Below, in pieces: positions 23,417 through 32,703 of a stretch of DNA of 64,000 nucleotides. Position 1 is the first letter of the stretch. Each line of letters begins with the position of its first letter. The stretch is from Lentzea aerocolonigenes (GTDB taxonomy: Bacteria > Actinomycetota > Actinomycetes > Mycobacteriales > Pseudonocardiaceae), in contig NZ_BBOJ01000015.1 in the NCBI RefSeq assembly GCF_000974445.1, positions 186,001 to 250,000 of the forward strand, given 5' to 3'. The position numbers and the translations under genes were made by a program. Under the pieces are notes generated by a model that saw only the letters and a program-made list of their open reading frames with translations, did no database searches and was not told where the DNA came from.

Positions 23417-24619
23417 CTACAGGTACTTCTTGAGTTCCCGCTTGGCCAGCGACATGCGGTGGACCTCGTCGGGGCCGTCCGCGATGCGCAGGGTGCGGGT
23501 GGCGGCCCACAGCTCGGCGAGCGGGAAGTCCTGGCTGACGCCGGCGCCGCCGTGGGCCTGGATGGCCTTGTCGATGACCCATTCGGTCATCAGCGGGGTG
23601 CCGATCTTGATGGCCTGGATCTCGGTGTGGGCGCCCTTGTTGCCGACGGTGTCCATCAGCCACGCGGTCTTGAGCACGAGCAGGCGGGCCTGTTCGATGC
23701 GGACGCGGGACTCGGCGATCCACTCGTGCAGCACGCCCTGGGTGGCGATGGGCCTGCCGAACGCGACGCGGGAGACGGCGCGGCGGCACATCAGTTCGAC
23801 GGCGCGCTCTGCCATGCCGATCAGGCGCATGCAGTGGTGGATGCGGCCGGGGCCGAGGCGGGCCTGCGCGATCGCGAAGCCCTCGCCCTCGCCGGCGATG
23901 AGGTTCGAGGCCGGGACGCGGACGTTGTCGAAGATGATCTCGGCGTGGCCGCCGTGCGCGTAGTCCTGGTAGCCGAAGACGTGCAGGGCGCGCTTGACGG
24001 TGATGCCGGGGGTGTCGCGCGGGACGAGGATCTGCGACTGCTGGCGGTGCCGGTCGGCGTCGGGGTCGGTCTTGCCCATCACGATGAAGATGGCGCAGTT
24101 GGGGTTCATCGCGCCCGACGACCACCACTTGCGGCCGTTGATGACGTAGTCGTCGCCGTCGCGTTCGATGCGGGTGGCGATGTTGGTGGCGTCGGAGGAG
24201 GCGACCTCGGGTTCGGTCATGCAGAACGCGGAGCGGATCTCGCCGTCGAGCAACGGTTGCAGCCACTGCTTCTTCTGCTCGTCGGTGCCGAACATGGTCA
24301 GCACTTCCATGTTGCCGGTGTCGGGCGCGGCGCAGTTGAGCGCTTCGGGGGCGAGGTGGGGGCTGCGGCCGGTGATCTCCGCGAGCGGCGCGTACTGCAG
24401 GTTGGTCAGGCCGCCGTGTTCGGGGTGGAAGAGGTTCCACAGGCCCTGTTCGCGGGCCTTGGTCTTGAGTTCTTCGAGGATCGGCTGGCGTTCCCACGGG
24501 TCGGCGGCGTCGTGCAGCTGCTGCTCCAGGACGGCTTCGGCCGGGTACACGTGCTCGTCCATGAACGCGAGCAGCTTCGCGCGCAGTTCCTCGGTCTTGG
24601 TGTCGTAGGCGAAGTCCAT
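23417..24619 (-). CDS. Acyl-CoA dehydrogenase (ACAD10/11-like)
   Basis: The 400-aa protein has the FAD-binding ACAD fold: [10 protein letters not shown] (about 134-143), R-K-W-W-S-S-G-A (about 162-169), and the C-terminal helix bundle with [10 protein letters not shown] (about 364-373). It matches the ACAD11-type subgroup in style rather than short-chain enzymes. It is the last gene of a HAD-kinase-dehydrogenase operon. In the 4-hydroxyacid pathway the kinase makes 4-phosphoacyl-CoA, and the ACAD partner then drives phosphate elimination and rearrangement. AAGGAG lies 8 nt before the ATG. Confidence 0.92.
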   Translation of the reverse strand: MDFAYDTKTEELRAKLLAFMDEHVYPAEAVLEQQLHDAADPWERQPILEELKTKAREQGLWNLFHPEHGGLTNLQYAPLAEITGRSPHLAPEALNCAAPDTGNMEVLTMFGTDEQKKQWLQPLLDGEIRSAFCMTEPEVASSDATNIATRIERDGDDYVINGRKWWSSGAMNPNCAIFIVMGKTDPDADRHRQQSQILVPRDTPGITVKRALHVFGYQDYAHGGHAEIIFDNVRVPASNLIAGEGEGFAIAQARLGPGRIHHCMRLIGMAERAVELMCRRAVSRVAFGRPIATQGVLHEWIAESRVRIEQARLLVLKTAWLMDTVGNKGAHTEIQAIKIGTPLMTEWVIDKAIQAHGGAGVSQDFPLAELWAATRTLRIADGPDEVHRMSLAKRELKKYL

Positions 24620-24621
24620 GG

Positions 24622-25638
24622 TCAGAGCTCCTTGTGGGCGGCGGCGAGACCCTGCCGCACGAGGGGAACGGTGAAGGCGCCGAGCTTTTCGAAGCCGGCG
24701 CCGACGGTCTTGCCGAGGGTGTTGCGGTAGTGGATGCCTTCGACGATGACGGCGAGCTTGAAGTAGCCGAAGGCGATGTACCAGCCCAGGCCGGAGGTGT
24801 CGGTGCCGGTGCGGGCGGTGTAGCGGGCGACGAGCTGGTCGGCGGAGAGGAACCCGGGCATCGAGGGGACGCTGCCGGTGATCGGGTCAGTGCCCATTCC
24901 CGGGTCCACGCCGAGGCCCTGCCAGTAGACGTAGAGCAGGCCGAGGTCGGCGAGCGGGTCGCCGAGGGTGGCCATCTCCCAGTCCAGCACGGCGCTGATC
25001 TGCAGCGGAGAGGAGGTGACCAGCGCGTTGTCGAGGCGGTAGTCGCCGTGGATGATCGCCACGCGTGGCGAGTCGGGGACGGTGGCGGCGAGCTTGTCGC
25101 GCAGTTCGTCGATGCCGGGCAGGTCGCGGCTGCGGGAGGCGTCGAGCTGCTTGCCCCACCGCTTCACCTGCCGGGCGAGGAACCCTTCCGGGCGGCCGAA
25201 GTCGCTCAGGCCCACCTCGTCGGGGTCGACGGAGTGCAGGTCGGCGAGCACGTCGACGAGTTTGCGCGACAGGACGGTGGCCTTCTCGGAGTTGAGCCAC
25301 GGGCACTGCTTGCGTTCGCGCAGCGCCACACCGGGCATCTCCGACATGAGGTAGAAGGGCGCGCCGATGACGGAGGTGTCCTCGACGAGCTGGTGCGCGT
25401 GCGGGACCGGCACCGACGTGTGCTCCAGGGCGGAGATGACGCGGAACTCGCGGGCCATGTCGTGGGCGGTGGCGAGGACGTGCCCGAGCGGCGGGCGGCG
25501 CAGGACCCACCGCTGGGTGCCGTCGGTGACGCGGTAGGTGAGGTTGGAGCGGCCGCCGGGGAACAGCTCGCCGGTCAGCGGGCCTGTGCCCAGGTGCGTG
25601 GCCAGCGCCTGCAGGTCGAGGCCGGGAAGGTCGGTCAC
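24622..25638 (-). CDS. Phosphotransferase (ACAD10/11 or LvaA-like acyl-CoA kinase)
   Basis: The 338-aa APH-fold kinase has N-lobe [10 protein letters not shown] (about 24-33) and W-V-L-R-R-P-P (about 42-48). The catalytic loop is [13 protein letters not shown] (about 194-206). The metal site is [15 protein letters not shown] (about 217-231). This variant is the one joined to ACAD domains in animals and the one in bacterial levulinate operons (LvaA), where it phosphorylates 4-hydroxyacyl-CoA. The GTG start overlaps the HAD stop (GTGA). The exact chain length accepted is unknown. Confidence 0.9.
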   Translation of the reverse strand: MTDLPGLDLQALATHLGTGPLTGELFPGGRSNLTYRVTDGTQRWVLRRPPLGHVLATAHDMAREFRVISALEHTSVPVPHAHQLVEDTSVIGAPFYLMSEMPGVALRERKQCPWLNSEKATVLSRKLVDVLADLHSVDPDEVGLSDFGRPEGFLARQVKRWGKQLDASRSRDLPGIDELRDKLAATVPDSPRVAIIHGDYRLDNALVTSSPLQISAVLDWEMATLGDPLADLGLLYVYWQGLGVDPGMGTDPITGSVPSMPGFLSADQLVARYTARTGTDTSGLGWYIAFGYFKLAVIVEGIHYRNTLGKTVGAGFEKLGAFTVPLVRQGLAAAHKEL

Positions 25639-26291
25639 AGGTTCACTCCGAGGGTGGCGAGGTGGGCGCGGGTGGACTCGGCGCCGGTGTGGCGGAACGC
25701 GTGCATGCCGACGGCCTGGGCGGCGTCGACGTTTACCGGCGCGTCGTCGAAGAACACCGCGCGGGCGGCGGGCACGCCGATCTGCTCGAGGGTGTGGACG
25801 TAGATGCGCTCGTCGGGCTTGCGCAGGCCGACGCGGCCGCTGATCACGACGGTGTCGAACAACTCGATGAGCAGGTCCTTCGGGTAGCCCTCGCCCCAGC
25901 TGTTGGACAGCAACGCGGTGTGCAGGCCGCACGCGCGGGCCTTGCGGACGAGCTCGACCATCGCCGGGTCGGGCGACGCGCCACCGAACATGCGCTTGAG
26001 CAGCCCGTTCTCGTCGATCCGCGCGCCCGTGGTGGTGATCAGCTCGGCGGCGAGGAGCCGTTCGAACTCGGCCACGGTCAGCTCGCCGGTCTCGAGCCGG
26101 TGCACGGGGTTGTCGGGGCGGGCCTCGCGGCTCATCCACTCGCGCATGATGCGGTGGTAGACCTCGCGGTCGATGGCCTCGGCGTGCAGCCACGCGCCGA
26201 CGAACTCGGGCACGGAGACCGTCAGGACCCCGCCCCAGTCGAAGACGAGCGCGTCGACGACCGGCTGCTCCGGAAACGTTGTGTCACCCAC
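25635..26291 (-). CDS. HAD-family hydrolase (ACAD10 N-terminal-like)
   Basis: The 218-aa HAD subfamily IA protein has motif I F-D-W-G-G-V-L with nucleophile Asp18. The usual second Asp (position 20) is Gly, as in epoxide-hydrolase-type N-terminal phosphatases. Motif II Ser is in L-L-S-N-S-W (about 126-131), motif III Lys in L-R-K-P-D (about 155-159), and motif IV in V-F-F-D-D (about 176-180). The missing second Asp suggests weak or unusual phosphatase activity. First gene of the operon, with a 16-bp palindrome 13 bp before its GTG. The ribosome binding site is poor, so the start is less sure. Confidence 0.87.
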   Translation of the reverse strand: MGDTTFPEQPVVDALVFDWGGVLTVSVPEFVGAWLHAEAIDREVYHRIMREWMSREARPDNPVHRLETGELTVAEFERLLAAELITTTGARIDENGLLKRMFGGASPDPAMVELVRKARACGLHTALLSNSWGEGYPKDLLIELFDTVVISGRVGLRKPDERIYVHTLEQIGVPAARAVFFDDAPVNVDAAQAVGMHAFRHTGAESTRAHLATLGVNL

Positions 26292-26303
26292 GAGTCGTGA
26301 GGG

Positions 26304-26319
26304 TACCGACCGGTCGGTA
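26304..26319. promoter_or_regulatory. Perfect 16-bp palindrome, TetR-type operator
   Basis: TACCGACCGGTCGGTA is fully self-complementary and lies 13 bp upstream of the HAD-kinase-ACAD operon. A-C-C-G-A-C-C-G-G-T-C-G-G-T cores are typical of TetR-family repressors of fatty-acid and CoA-ester catabolism. No TetR gene is adjacent, so the regulator must act from elsewhere. Confidence 0.7.
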
Positions 26320-26444
26320 TGTCGGCAACAGGGTGAACCGGATCATCAACTTTCGATGGACGGGACAACTGCCTTTATTCGGTTTCCGGCCCTCCCGGAC
26401 ATGGATACGTTCGAGTCCGAAGGGGTTCGACGACTCATGGCAAG

Positions 26445-26614
26445 GACGCTGACGACGAGGGCGCTGTCGCCGGAACGGTGACGGCCGCGTATCGCACGTT
26501 CGGCGCCATTCCGTGCCGGGGTGGCGGGCGCCGGTGCAGTCGCTGGCCGCGGGTGCGGTCGGGCCGACGGATTTCGTGAAGGACCACAAGTGCGATTTCT
26601 GGGGAGCGATGTGA
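26445..26614 (+). pseudogene. Scar of a deleted carboxylesterase paralog
   Basis: Two pieces of a gene like the esterase at 26611-28107 are fused. The first encodes G-A-V-A-G-T-V-T-A-A-Y-R-T-F-G-A-I-P, matching the intact copy near its mature N-terminus. The second, shifted in frame, encodes P-G-W-R-A-P-V-Q-S-L-A-A-G-A, then D-H-K-C-D-F-W-G-A-M and a stop, matching the intact C-terminus. About 1.3 kb between them is gone. The stop codon at 26612 overlaps the GTG of the intact gene, whose ribosome binding site lies inside the scar. Confidence 0.75.
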
Positions 26615-28107
26615 AGAGGATGCTGACGGCGGTGCTCGCCGCCGTGATGGCCTGTGCCGTGGTGGTGGCTCCGGCCGCCGCCGGGGGTGATGGCGCGGTG
26701 GTGCGCACCGACAAAGGTGCGGTCAAGGGAACGGTCACCGACACGTACCGCACGTTCGGGAACATCCCGTTCGCCGCGCCGCCGGTGGGCGGGAACCGGT
26801 GGCGCGATCCGCAGCCGGTGACGCCCTGGCGGGACGTGCGGGACGCGACGACACCCGCGCCGATGTGCGCGCAGAACTCGCAGCTCGGCTTGCCCGCATC
26901 CGACGTCGAGGACTGTCTGTACCTCAACGTCACGACTCCGGCGGGCACGTCGGCCAAGCCGCGGCCGGTGATGGTGTGGATCCACGGCGGCGGGTTCACC
27001 GCGGGGGCGGCCTCGCAGTACGACGCGCGGTGGCTCGCGACGAAGAACGACGCGGTGATCGTGACGGTCAACTACCGGCTCGGGGTGTTCGGGTTCTTCG
27101 GTCATCCCGGTCTGGCGGGGTCGGGCACGTTCGGCCTGGCCGACCAGCAGGCGGCGCTGAAGTGGGTGCAGCGCAACGCCCGCGCGTTCGGCGGCGACCC
27201 GCGCAACGTGACGATCTTCGGCGAGTCCGCGGGTGGGCTGAGCGTGTGCGCGCAGCTGGCGTCGCCGCGGGCGGCGGGGTTGTTCGCCAAGGCGATCATC
27301 CAGTCCGGGCCGTGCGGGCTGACCTCACCCTCACTGACCACGCCGGGCGAGTTCACCACGCTGTGGCGACCTCGGGCACAGGTCGAGAAGGCCGGTGCCG
27401 GGGTGCTGGGCTGCGCGGACGTGGCGTGCCTGCGGGCGCAGCCGGTGGAGAAGCTGCTGACGGTGCACGAGCAGTTCTCGTACCCGGCGTTCGACACGGC
27501 GGTGCTGCCGATCGATCCGGTCGTGGCGCAGCGCACCGGCCGGATGAACCGGGTGCCGACGCTGGTCGGGACGACGCACGACGAGATGACGTTGTTCGCG
27601 CCGTTGTTCTGGCCCGAGCCGGTGCCCGAGACCGCCTATCTGGGGCAGCTGACGGCGTTGCTGGGGGCCGGGGTGGCCGAGAAGGTCGCGGCGCGGTACC
27701 CGGTCGACGGTGACGGGGACGCCCGCTCCGAGATCGCGCGGGTGCTGACGGACAAGTCGTGGTCGTGCCCGTCACAGCTCGCCCGCCGGGAGCTGGGACG
27801 GCACGCTCGGGTGTCGGGGTACGAGTTCGCCGACCAGGACGCGCCGCTGATCTTCCCGCTGCCACCGTTCCCGGACTACCAGGCCTATCACGGATCGGAG
27901 CTGGTGATGCTGTTCGAGTTCCCCGGCGTCACGCTCTCGCCGGCGCAGCGGGCGGTGTCGGACTACATGATCGCCGCGTGGGGCCGGTTCGCGCGGACGG
28001 GTGATCCGGGGTGGCGGGCGCCGGTGCAGTCGCTGGCGCCGGGCACGATCGGGGGAACTGATTTCGCCCGAGATCACCGGTGCGGGTTCTGGTCGTCCAT
28101 TCTGTAG
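26611..28107 (+). CDS. Secreted type-B carboxylesterase
   Basis: The 498-aa precursor has a signal peptide (M-K-R-M-L, hydrophobic core, cleavage near A-A-A-G at 22-25). The carboxylesterase fold shows the oxyanion loop I-H-G-G-G-F (about 125-130) and nucleophile Ser in F-G-E-S-A-G-G (about 204-210). A Glu follows in the T-H-D-E-M-T region near 327-332, with a C-terminal His in the Y-H-G-S-E region near 428-432. It would hydrolyse esters outside the cell. The GTG at 26611 has GGGGAG 4 nt upstream. It follows the scar of a tandem paralog. Confidence 0.92.
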   Translation: MKRMLTAVLAAVMACAVVVAPAAAGGDGAVVRTDKGAVKGTVTDTYRTFGNIPFAAPPVGGNRWRDPQPVTPWRDVRDATTPAPMCAQNSQLGLPASDVEDCLYLNVTTPAGTSAKPRPVMVWIHGGGFTAGAASQYDARWLATKNDAVIVTVNYRLGVFGFFGHPGLAGSGTFGLADQQAALKWVQRNARAFGGDPRNVTIFGESAGGLSVCAQLASPRAAGLFAKAIIQSGPCGLTSPSLTTPGEFTTLWRPRAQVEKAGAGVLGCADVACLRAQPVEKLLTVHEQFSYPAFDTAVLPIDPVVAQRTGRMNRVPTLVGTTHDEMTLFAPLFWPEPVPETAYLGQLTALLGAGVAEKVAARYPVDGDGDARSEIARVLTDKSWSCPSQLARRELGRHARVSGYEFADQDAPLIFPLPPFPDYQAYHGSELVMLFEFPGVTLSPAQRAVSDYMIAAWGRFARTGDPGWRAPVQSLAPGTIGGTDFARDHRCGFWSSIL

Positions 28108-28109
28108 GC

Positions 28110-29306
28110 ATGCCCGGCTACCGCGAGCTCGCCCGCGATCGCGAGTTCCGCGCCCTGTTCGTGGCGCACGTGGTGTCGGTGGCCGGGGACCAGTTCGCGA
28201 GGGTCGCGCTGACGGTGCACGTCTACGACCGCACCGCCAGCGCCGGCCTGACCGCGCTGACGTATGCGTTGACGTTCCTGCCGGACCTGGTCGGCGGGCC
28301 GCTGCTCTCGGGCCTGGCCGACCGGTTCGCGCGCAAAGAGGTGATGGTGGCCGCCGATCTCGTGCGGGCGGTCCTGTTGTTGTTCATGGCGGTGCCGGGG
28401 ATGCCGTTGTCGGCGCTCGCGGCACTGCTGGTGCTGGTGCAGTTCGCCGGTGCCCCGCACGGGGCGGCGCGGGCGGCGTTGCTGCCGCAGGTCCTGCCCG
28501 ACGAGCGGTATCCGATGGGGCAGGCCGTGCTGAGCACGGTCACGCAGGCCGCCCAGGTCGCCGGGTTCCTCACCGGCGGCGCCCTGGTGGCGTGGCTCGG
28601 GCCGGGCCCGGTGCTGGTGGCGGACGCGGTGACGTTCGGGGTCTCGGCGTTGCTGGTGCTGGTGTTCCTGCTGGACCGCCCCGCCCCGCGTGGCCCGCGG
28701 GTGCGGGCGTGGCCGGGGGATCTCGTCGGGGGCGCGCGGCTGGTGTGGGGTGACCGCCAGTTGAGGGCGCTGGTCGCGCTGGCGTGCGTGTCGGGTTTCT
28801 ACATCGCGGCGGAGGCGCTCGCGGCACCGCTGGCGGCCCGGCTGGGTGCGGGTCCGGCGGCGGTGGGGGCGATCTTCGGCGTGGTGTCGGCGGGCACGGC
28901 GGTGGGCATGCTGGTGCTGGCGCGGGTGCCACGCGCGCCAGGGCTGCGGTGGATGCCGTGGCTGGCGGTCGTGTCGTGTGCGGTGCTGCTGCCGATGGCG
29001 TTCTCGCCGGGGCTGGCGTGGTCGCTGGTGCTGCTCGGGCTGTCGGGGGCGGCAAGCGGGTACCAGCTGCTCGCGAACGCGTTGTTCGTGCGCTCGGTGC
29101 CCGACGCGACGCGGGGGCAGGCGTTCGGGCTGGCGGTCACGGCGCTGCGGGTCTCGCAGGGGCTGGGCATCGCGGCGGCGGGGGCGGCGGCGCACTGGTG
29201 GCCGGTGCACCACGTCATCGCCGCGATCGCCGGGCTGGGAACGGTGGCCGCGGCGGGGGCGGCGTGGGAGTGGAGAAAGGTCAGCCGGTCGGTGCCGCAG
29301 TTCTAG
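28110..29306 (+). CDS. MFS transporter (DHA-like exporter)
   Basis: The 398-aa protein has about 10-12 membrane helices and the MFS A-motif variant G-L-A-D-R-F-A-R-K-E near residues 67-76. The N-terminus R-E-F-R-A-L-F-V-A-H-V-V-S is typical of the MFS_3/EntS-like group that exports small molecules such as siderophores or drugs. The ATG at 28110 begins 3 nt after the esterase stop codon, so it is probably co-transcribed. The substrate is unknown. Confidence 0.88.
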   Translation: MPGYRELARDREFRALFVAHVVSVAGDQFARVALTVHVYDRTASAGLTALTYALTFLPDLVGGPLLSGLADRFARKEVMVAADLVRAVLLLFMAVPGMPLSALAALLVLVQFAGAPHGAARAALLPQVLPDERYPMGQAVLSTVTQAAQVAGFLTGGALVAWLGPGPVLVADAVTFGVSALLVLVFLLDRPAPRGPRVRAWPGDLVGGARLVWGDRQLRALVALACVSGFYIAAEALAAPLAARLGAGPAAVGAIFGVVSAGTAVGMLVLARVPRAPGLRWMPWLAVVSCAVLLPMAFSPGLAWSLVLLGLSGAASGYQLLANALFVRSVPDATRGQAFGLAVTALRVSQGLGIAAAGAAAHWWPVHHVIAAIAGLGTVAAAGAAWEWRKVSRSVPQF

Positions 29307-29360
29307 AGGACCCTGATGCCGGACTGACAACACTGCCCGTTCTGACAGCGACCGGAGCGG

Positions 29361-32300
29361 TCACTCCCCCAGTTCCGACAGCACGGCGCGCGCCCGCCGC
29401 TCGGCCAGCGCCCTGCCGTGACGGGCCGCGACCTGCACGGCCTCGGTCGCCGTCACCGCCGCGGCCGCGGTGTCGCCGAGCGCGATCTGGTCGCGGGCGA
29501 GCTCGGTGAGCACGTCGGCTTCGAGCAGGAGCTGGTGGTTGGCGCGCAACAGTTTCAGCGACTCCTCCGCGCACGCTGCGGCCGTGTGGGCGTCGCCGAG
29601 CTCGCGGTGCGCGGCCGCAAGGCCCAGCAGGGAGGCGCACTCGCCGTAGCCGAACCCGATCTCACGGGCCCGGTGCAGCGTGTCCTGGAACGAACGGAGC
29701 GCTTCGGTGTGCTCGCCCAGGCCGTGGTGCACGCCCGCGAGGACCATGATCACGTTGACCTGGGTGCGGCGTTCGGCGAGCTCGGTGCTCAGCACCAGGG
29801 CCTCCTGCGCGACGCGGCCGGCCAGCTCCAGGCGCCTGGCGTCGAGGTGGACCTCGGCGAGGCAGGCCAGTGACGCGACCTCACCGATGCGCTGCCCTGC
29901 CTGGCGGCAGTAGGCGAGCACGCGCTCGTGGTCGGCGGCCGACTCGTCGAGCAGGCCCAGCGCCCACCTCGCGATGCCGCGGCCGTTGAGGCAGCGGTGG
30001 GTGTGTTCGCGGTGCCCGAGACCGCGGGCCAGCTCCAGCGCCTGGTCGTGCGCGGACAACGACTCGTCCGGGCGGCCGGCGTAGGTGGTGGCGTTGCCGA
30101 TCGAGTTCCACGTCCGCAGCTCGAGCTCGACGTTGCCGGTCGCCTGGGCCAGCTCCAGTGCCGATCCGAGGTACTTCAGCGCCTCCTGGGGACGGCCGAG
30201 CTGGATGATCTGCCTGCCGATGTTGAGCAGCGCTTCCGCTTCGGCGCCGGGATCGCCCAGCTCACGGGCCAGCGCGAGCATCTGTTCGTGGTGCTCGGCG
30301 GCCCGTTCCCACTCGCTGACGTTGTAGAGGATCTGCCCGAGCAGGTCCAGCAGCGACAACCGGGCGGCGTTGTTGCCCGCGGTGATCGCCACGCGCAACG
30401 CCGCCACGAACGTCGCGATGGCCTCCCTGGTGTGACCGCAGGCCCGCAGGTAGCCGTGCAGCACGTCGACCATGCGCCACGCCAGGCGCTGCGCCGGCGG
30501 CCGGGTCGCCGCCCACGTGACGGCGGCCAGCAGGTTGTGCCGTTCCTGTTCCAGCCACCTGACCGCGTCCGGTTCGCTCAACCCTGGGTCGACGGGTTCG
30601 TCGCGCAACGCCGCCACCGGGAACGCCACCCGCGCCGCCGCGGTGGCCCGCCGCAGGTAGTGCTCGACCAGCCGGCACAAGGCGTCATCGGTGTCCGAGC
30701 CGTCCTCACGGGCCAGGCCCGCGGCGTAGGAGCGGATCAGGTCGTGGAACCCGCACCGGCCGGGTGCCGTGCGCTGCAGCAGACCGGCGGCGGCGAGCCG
30801 GTCGAACGCCCGGCGGATCTCGGCGGTGCCGGTGCCGGCGAGCGCGGCCGCCGCGTCCACTCCGATGTCCGGGCCCGGCACGACACCGAGCAGCCGGAAC
30901 AACGTCTGGTCGGCGCGGTGCAGCCGCAGGTAGGACTGGTCGAACGCGGCGCGCACCGCGGACCGTTCGTCGCCGTCGATGGCCAGCGCGGACACCCGGT
31001 CGCGGGTCGTGAGCTCGGTGACGTAGTCGGTGACGCTGCAGCCGGGGTCCGCGGCGAGGTTCGCCCCGGCGATCCGCAGCGCCAGCGGCAGGTGCGCGCA
31101 GGTGTCGGCGAGCCTGCCCAGCGCCTCGGGTTCGGCCTCGGCCCTGCCGGCGCCGACCAGGTCCGCGAGCACCGCCTGGGACTCGCTGTCGCTGAGCACG
31201 TCCAACGCCAGCCCCGTCGCACCGGGGTCCACGACCATGCCGCGCAGGTCGTGACGGCTGGTGATCAGCACGACGCACCCCGGCTGGCCGGGCAGCAACG
31301 GCCGCACCTGGCCCGCGTCGGCGGCGTTGTCGAGCACCAGCAGCATCCGGCTGCCGCTCAGCGCACTGCGCAGCAACGCCGCCTGCTCCTCGACCTCCGC
31401 GGGCATCTGGTCGCGGCCGAACCCCAGCGCACCCAGGAACCTCGTCAGCGCCGCCGACACCGGCAACGGCGGGTCCGCCGCGAAACCCTGCAGGTTCACG
31501 TACAGCTGACCGTCGGGGAACCGGTCACGCCACCGGTGCGCCACGTGCACGGCCAAGCTGGTCTTGCCCACCCCCGGCGGACCGGAGATCACGATCGTGC
31601 GGTCCGCGGCACCAGGCCCGAACGCCAGCTCGTCCAGCCGCGCGATCACGTCCTCGCGCCCGACGAACCGGCTCACCCCACCCGGCACCTGCGCGATGAC
31701 GTGCGCCGGCACCAGGTCACCGCCGTCCCCCGCCGTCAACGCCGTCTGATGTGCCCGTTGCAGCCGCGCACCGGGCTCGACCCCGAGCTCCTCGGTGAAC
31801 CTGCGCCGCACCCTCCGATACGTCCGCAACGCGTCCGCACGCCGACCGGCCAGGTGCAACGCCTCCACCAGCTGCGCCCAGAACGTCTCGTGCCACGGGT
31901 GCTCCTCGGTCACCCGCACCAGCTCACCGATCACCTCACCGTGCCGGCCCAGCTCCAGGCTCACGTCGAAGAACCGCTCCCGCGCCCGCATCAGCTCCTC
32001 GGCCAGCGGCGGCACGTCCTCGCGGTGCAACGACTCCGACGCCACGTCCGGCAGCACCGGCCCGCGCCAGCACCGCAACGCCTCCCCCAGCAACGCCCGC
32101 TCGTCCTCACCCCCGGCGCCCGCGGCCGCCCGCACGGCGTCGCGGAACCTGGTCAGGTCCAGCGCGTCGTGCGGCACCCGCAGCAGGTAGCCGTCCGGGT
32201 GGGTCTCGATGACGGCCCCGTCACCGAGCATCCTGCGCAGCCGCAGCACGTACATCTGCACCGAAGTGCGACCCGCCGGCGGCGCGTCCACGCCCCACAG

Positions 32301-32447
32301 CCGGTCCACGATCACGGACTTGAGCACGACCGTGTTCACCCGCAGCAGCAACGTCGCGAGCAGCGCCCGCTGCTTCGGGCCGTTCACGTGCACGGCACAC
32401 CCGTCCCGGCTGACCTGCAGCGGGCCGAGCACACCGAACGTGAGCAC
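29361..32447 (-). CDS. AfsR-like SARP regulator (BTAD, NB-ARC and TPR domains)
   Basis: The 1028-aa protein has an OmpR-type winged helix at about 1-92 (L-T-F-G-V-L-G-P-L-Q-V) and a BTAD domain at about 97-236. The NTPase has P-loop G-P-P-G-V-G-K-T at 289-296, a Walker B region L-L-V-L-D-N-A-A-D near 372-380, and an NB-ARC/winged region. TPR repeats run from about 640 to the end. This is the AfsR layout, so it is an ATP-binding activator of secondary metabolism. The start is the GTG at 32447, with AGGGGG 6 nt upstream. It lies 121 bp downstream of the repeat-peptide gene. Confidence 0.93.
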   Translation of the reverse strand: MLTFGVLGPLQVSRDGCAVHVNGPKQRALLATLLLRVNTVVLKSVIVDRLWGVDAPPAGRTSVQMYVLRLRRMLGDGAVIETHPDGYLLRVPHDALDLTRFRDAVRAAAGAGGEDERALLGEALRCWRGPVLPDVASESLHREDVPPLAEELMRARERFFDVSLELGRHGEVIGELVRVTEEHPWHETFWAQLVEALHLAGRRADALRTYRRVRRRFTEELGVEPGARLQRAHQTALTAGDGGDLVPAHVIAQVPGGVSRFVGREDVIARLDELAFGPGAADRTIVISGPPGVGKTSLAVHVAHRWRDRFPDGQLYVNLQGFAADPPLPVSAALTRFLGALGFGRDQMPAEVEEQAALLRSALSGSRMLLVLDNAADAGQVRPLLPGQPGCVVLITSRHDLRGMVVDPGATGLALDVLSDSESQAVLADLVGAGRAEAEPEALGRLADTCAHLPLALRIAGANLAADPGCSVTDYVTELTTRDRVSALAIDGDERSAVRAAFDQSYLRLHRADQTLFRLLGVVPGPDIGVDAAAALAGTGTAEIRRAFDRLAAAGLLQRTAPGRCGFHDLIRSYAAGLAREDGSDTDDALCRLVEHYLRRATAAARVAFPVAALRDEPVDPGLSEPDAVRWLEQERHNLLAAVTWAATRPPAQRLAWRMVDVLHGYLRACGHTREAIATFVAALRVAITAGNNAARLSLLDLLGQILYNVSEWERAAEHHEQMLALARELGDPGAEAEALLNIGRQIIQLGRPQEALKYLGSALELAQATGNVELELRTWNSIGNATTYAGRPDESLSAHDQALELARGLGHREHTHRCLNGRGIARWALGLLDESAADHERVLAYCRQAGQRIGEVASLACLAEVHLDARRLELAGRVAQEALVLSTELAERRTQVNVIMVLAGVHHGLGEHTEALRSFQDTLHRAREIGFGYGECASLLGLAAAHRELGDAHTAAACAEESLKLLRANHQLLLEADVLTELARDQIALGDTAAAAVTATEAVQVAARHGRALAERRARAVLSELGE

Positions 32448-32520
32448 CACACACCCCCTGACCACGCGAGGGTGTCGATTCAACCAGTGGAAGTGGACAA
32501 GGACATGTCGTGACGGCGTT

Positions 32521-32545
32521 GGAGGGTGCCGGCGCAGCACCCTCC
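32521..32545 (-). terminator. Hairpin between the repeat-peptide gene and the SARP gene
   Basis: A 9-bp perfect stem (GGAGGGTGC at 32521-32529, GCACCCTCC at 32537-32545) with a 7-nt loop lies 24 bp after the peptide stop and 73 bp before the regulator start. With no T-run after it, it may be a leaky terminator or an mRNA stabiliser that sets peptide above regulator expression. Confidence 0.45.
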
Positions 32546-32568
32546 CCAACCGGCGGCACTCACAAGTG

Positions 32569-32703
32569 TCAGACGGTCCAGTCCGTCGACGCGAACGTCC
32601 AGTCCGTTGAGGACGCGAACGTCCAGTCGGTGGAGGTGAACGTCCAGTCGGTCGACTTCGCGAAGGTCCAGTCCGTCGAGGTGAAGGTCCAGTCGGTGGA
32701 CAG
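32569..32703. repeat. Tandem 21/24-bp repeat array, six copies
   Basis: Six copies of a unit containing GTCCAGTC(C/G)GT(C/T/G)GA on the plus strand. The period alternates between 21 and 24 bp, always a multiple of 3, so it is constrained as coding sequence. Confidence 0.75.

Noticed and set aside
26521-26610. N-terminal extension of the secreted esterase from the ATG at 26521
   Set aside because: It would bury the signal peptide 30 residues inside the protein. The GTG at 26611 has its own GGGGAG.
29928-32513. Plus-strand open frame of about 860 codons
   Set aside because: It is the antisense shadow of the SARP regulator, with no recognisable domain.
32569-32703. CRISPR or direct-repeat array
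   Set aside because: The units are contiguous, vary between copies, have no unique spacers and keep a coding period.
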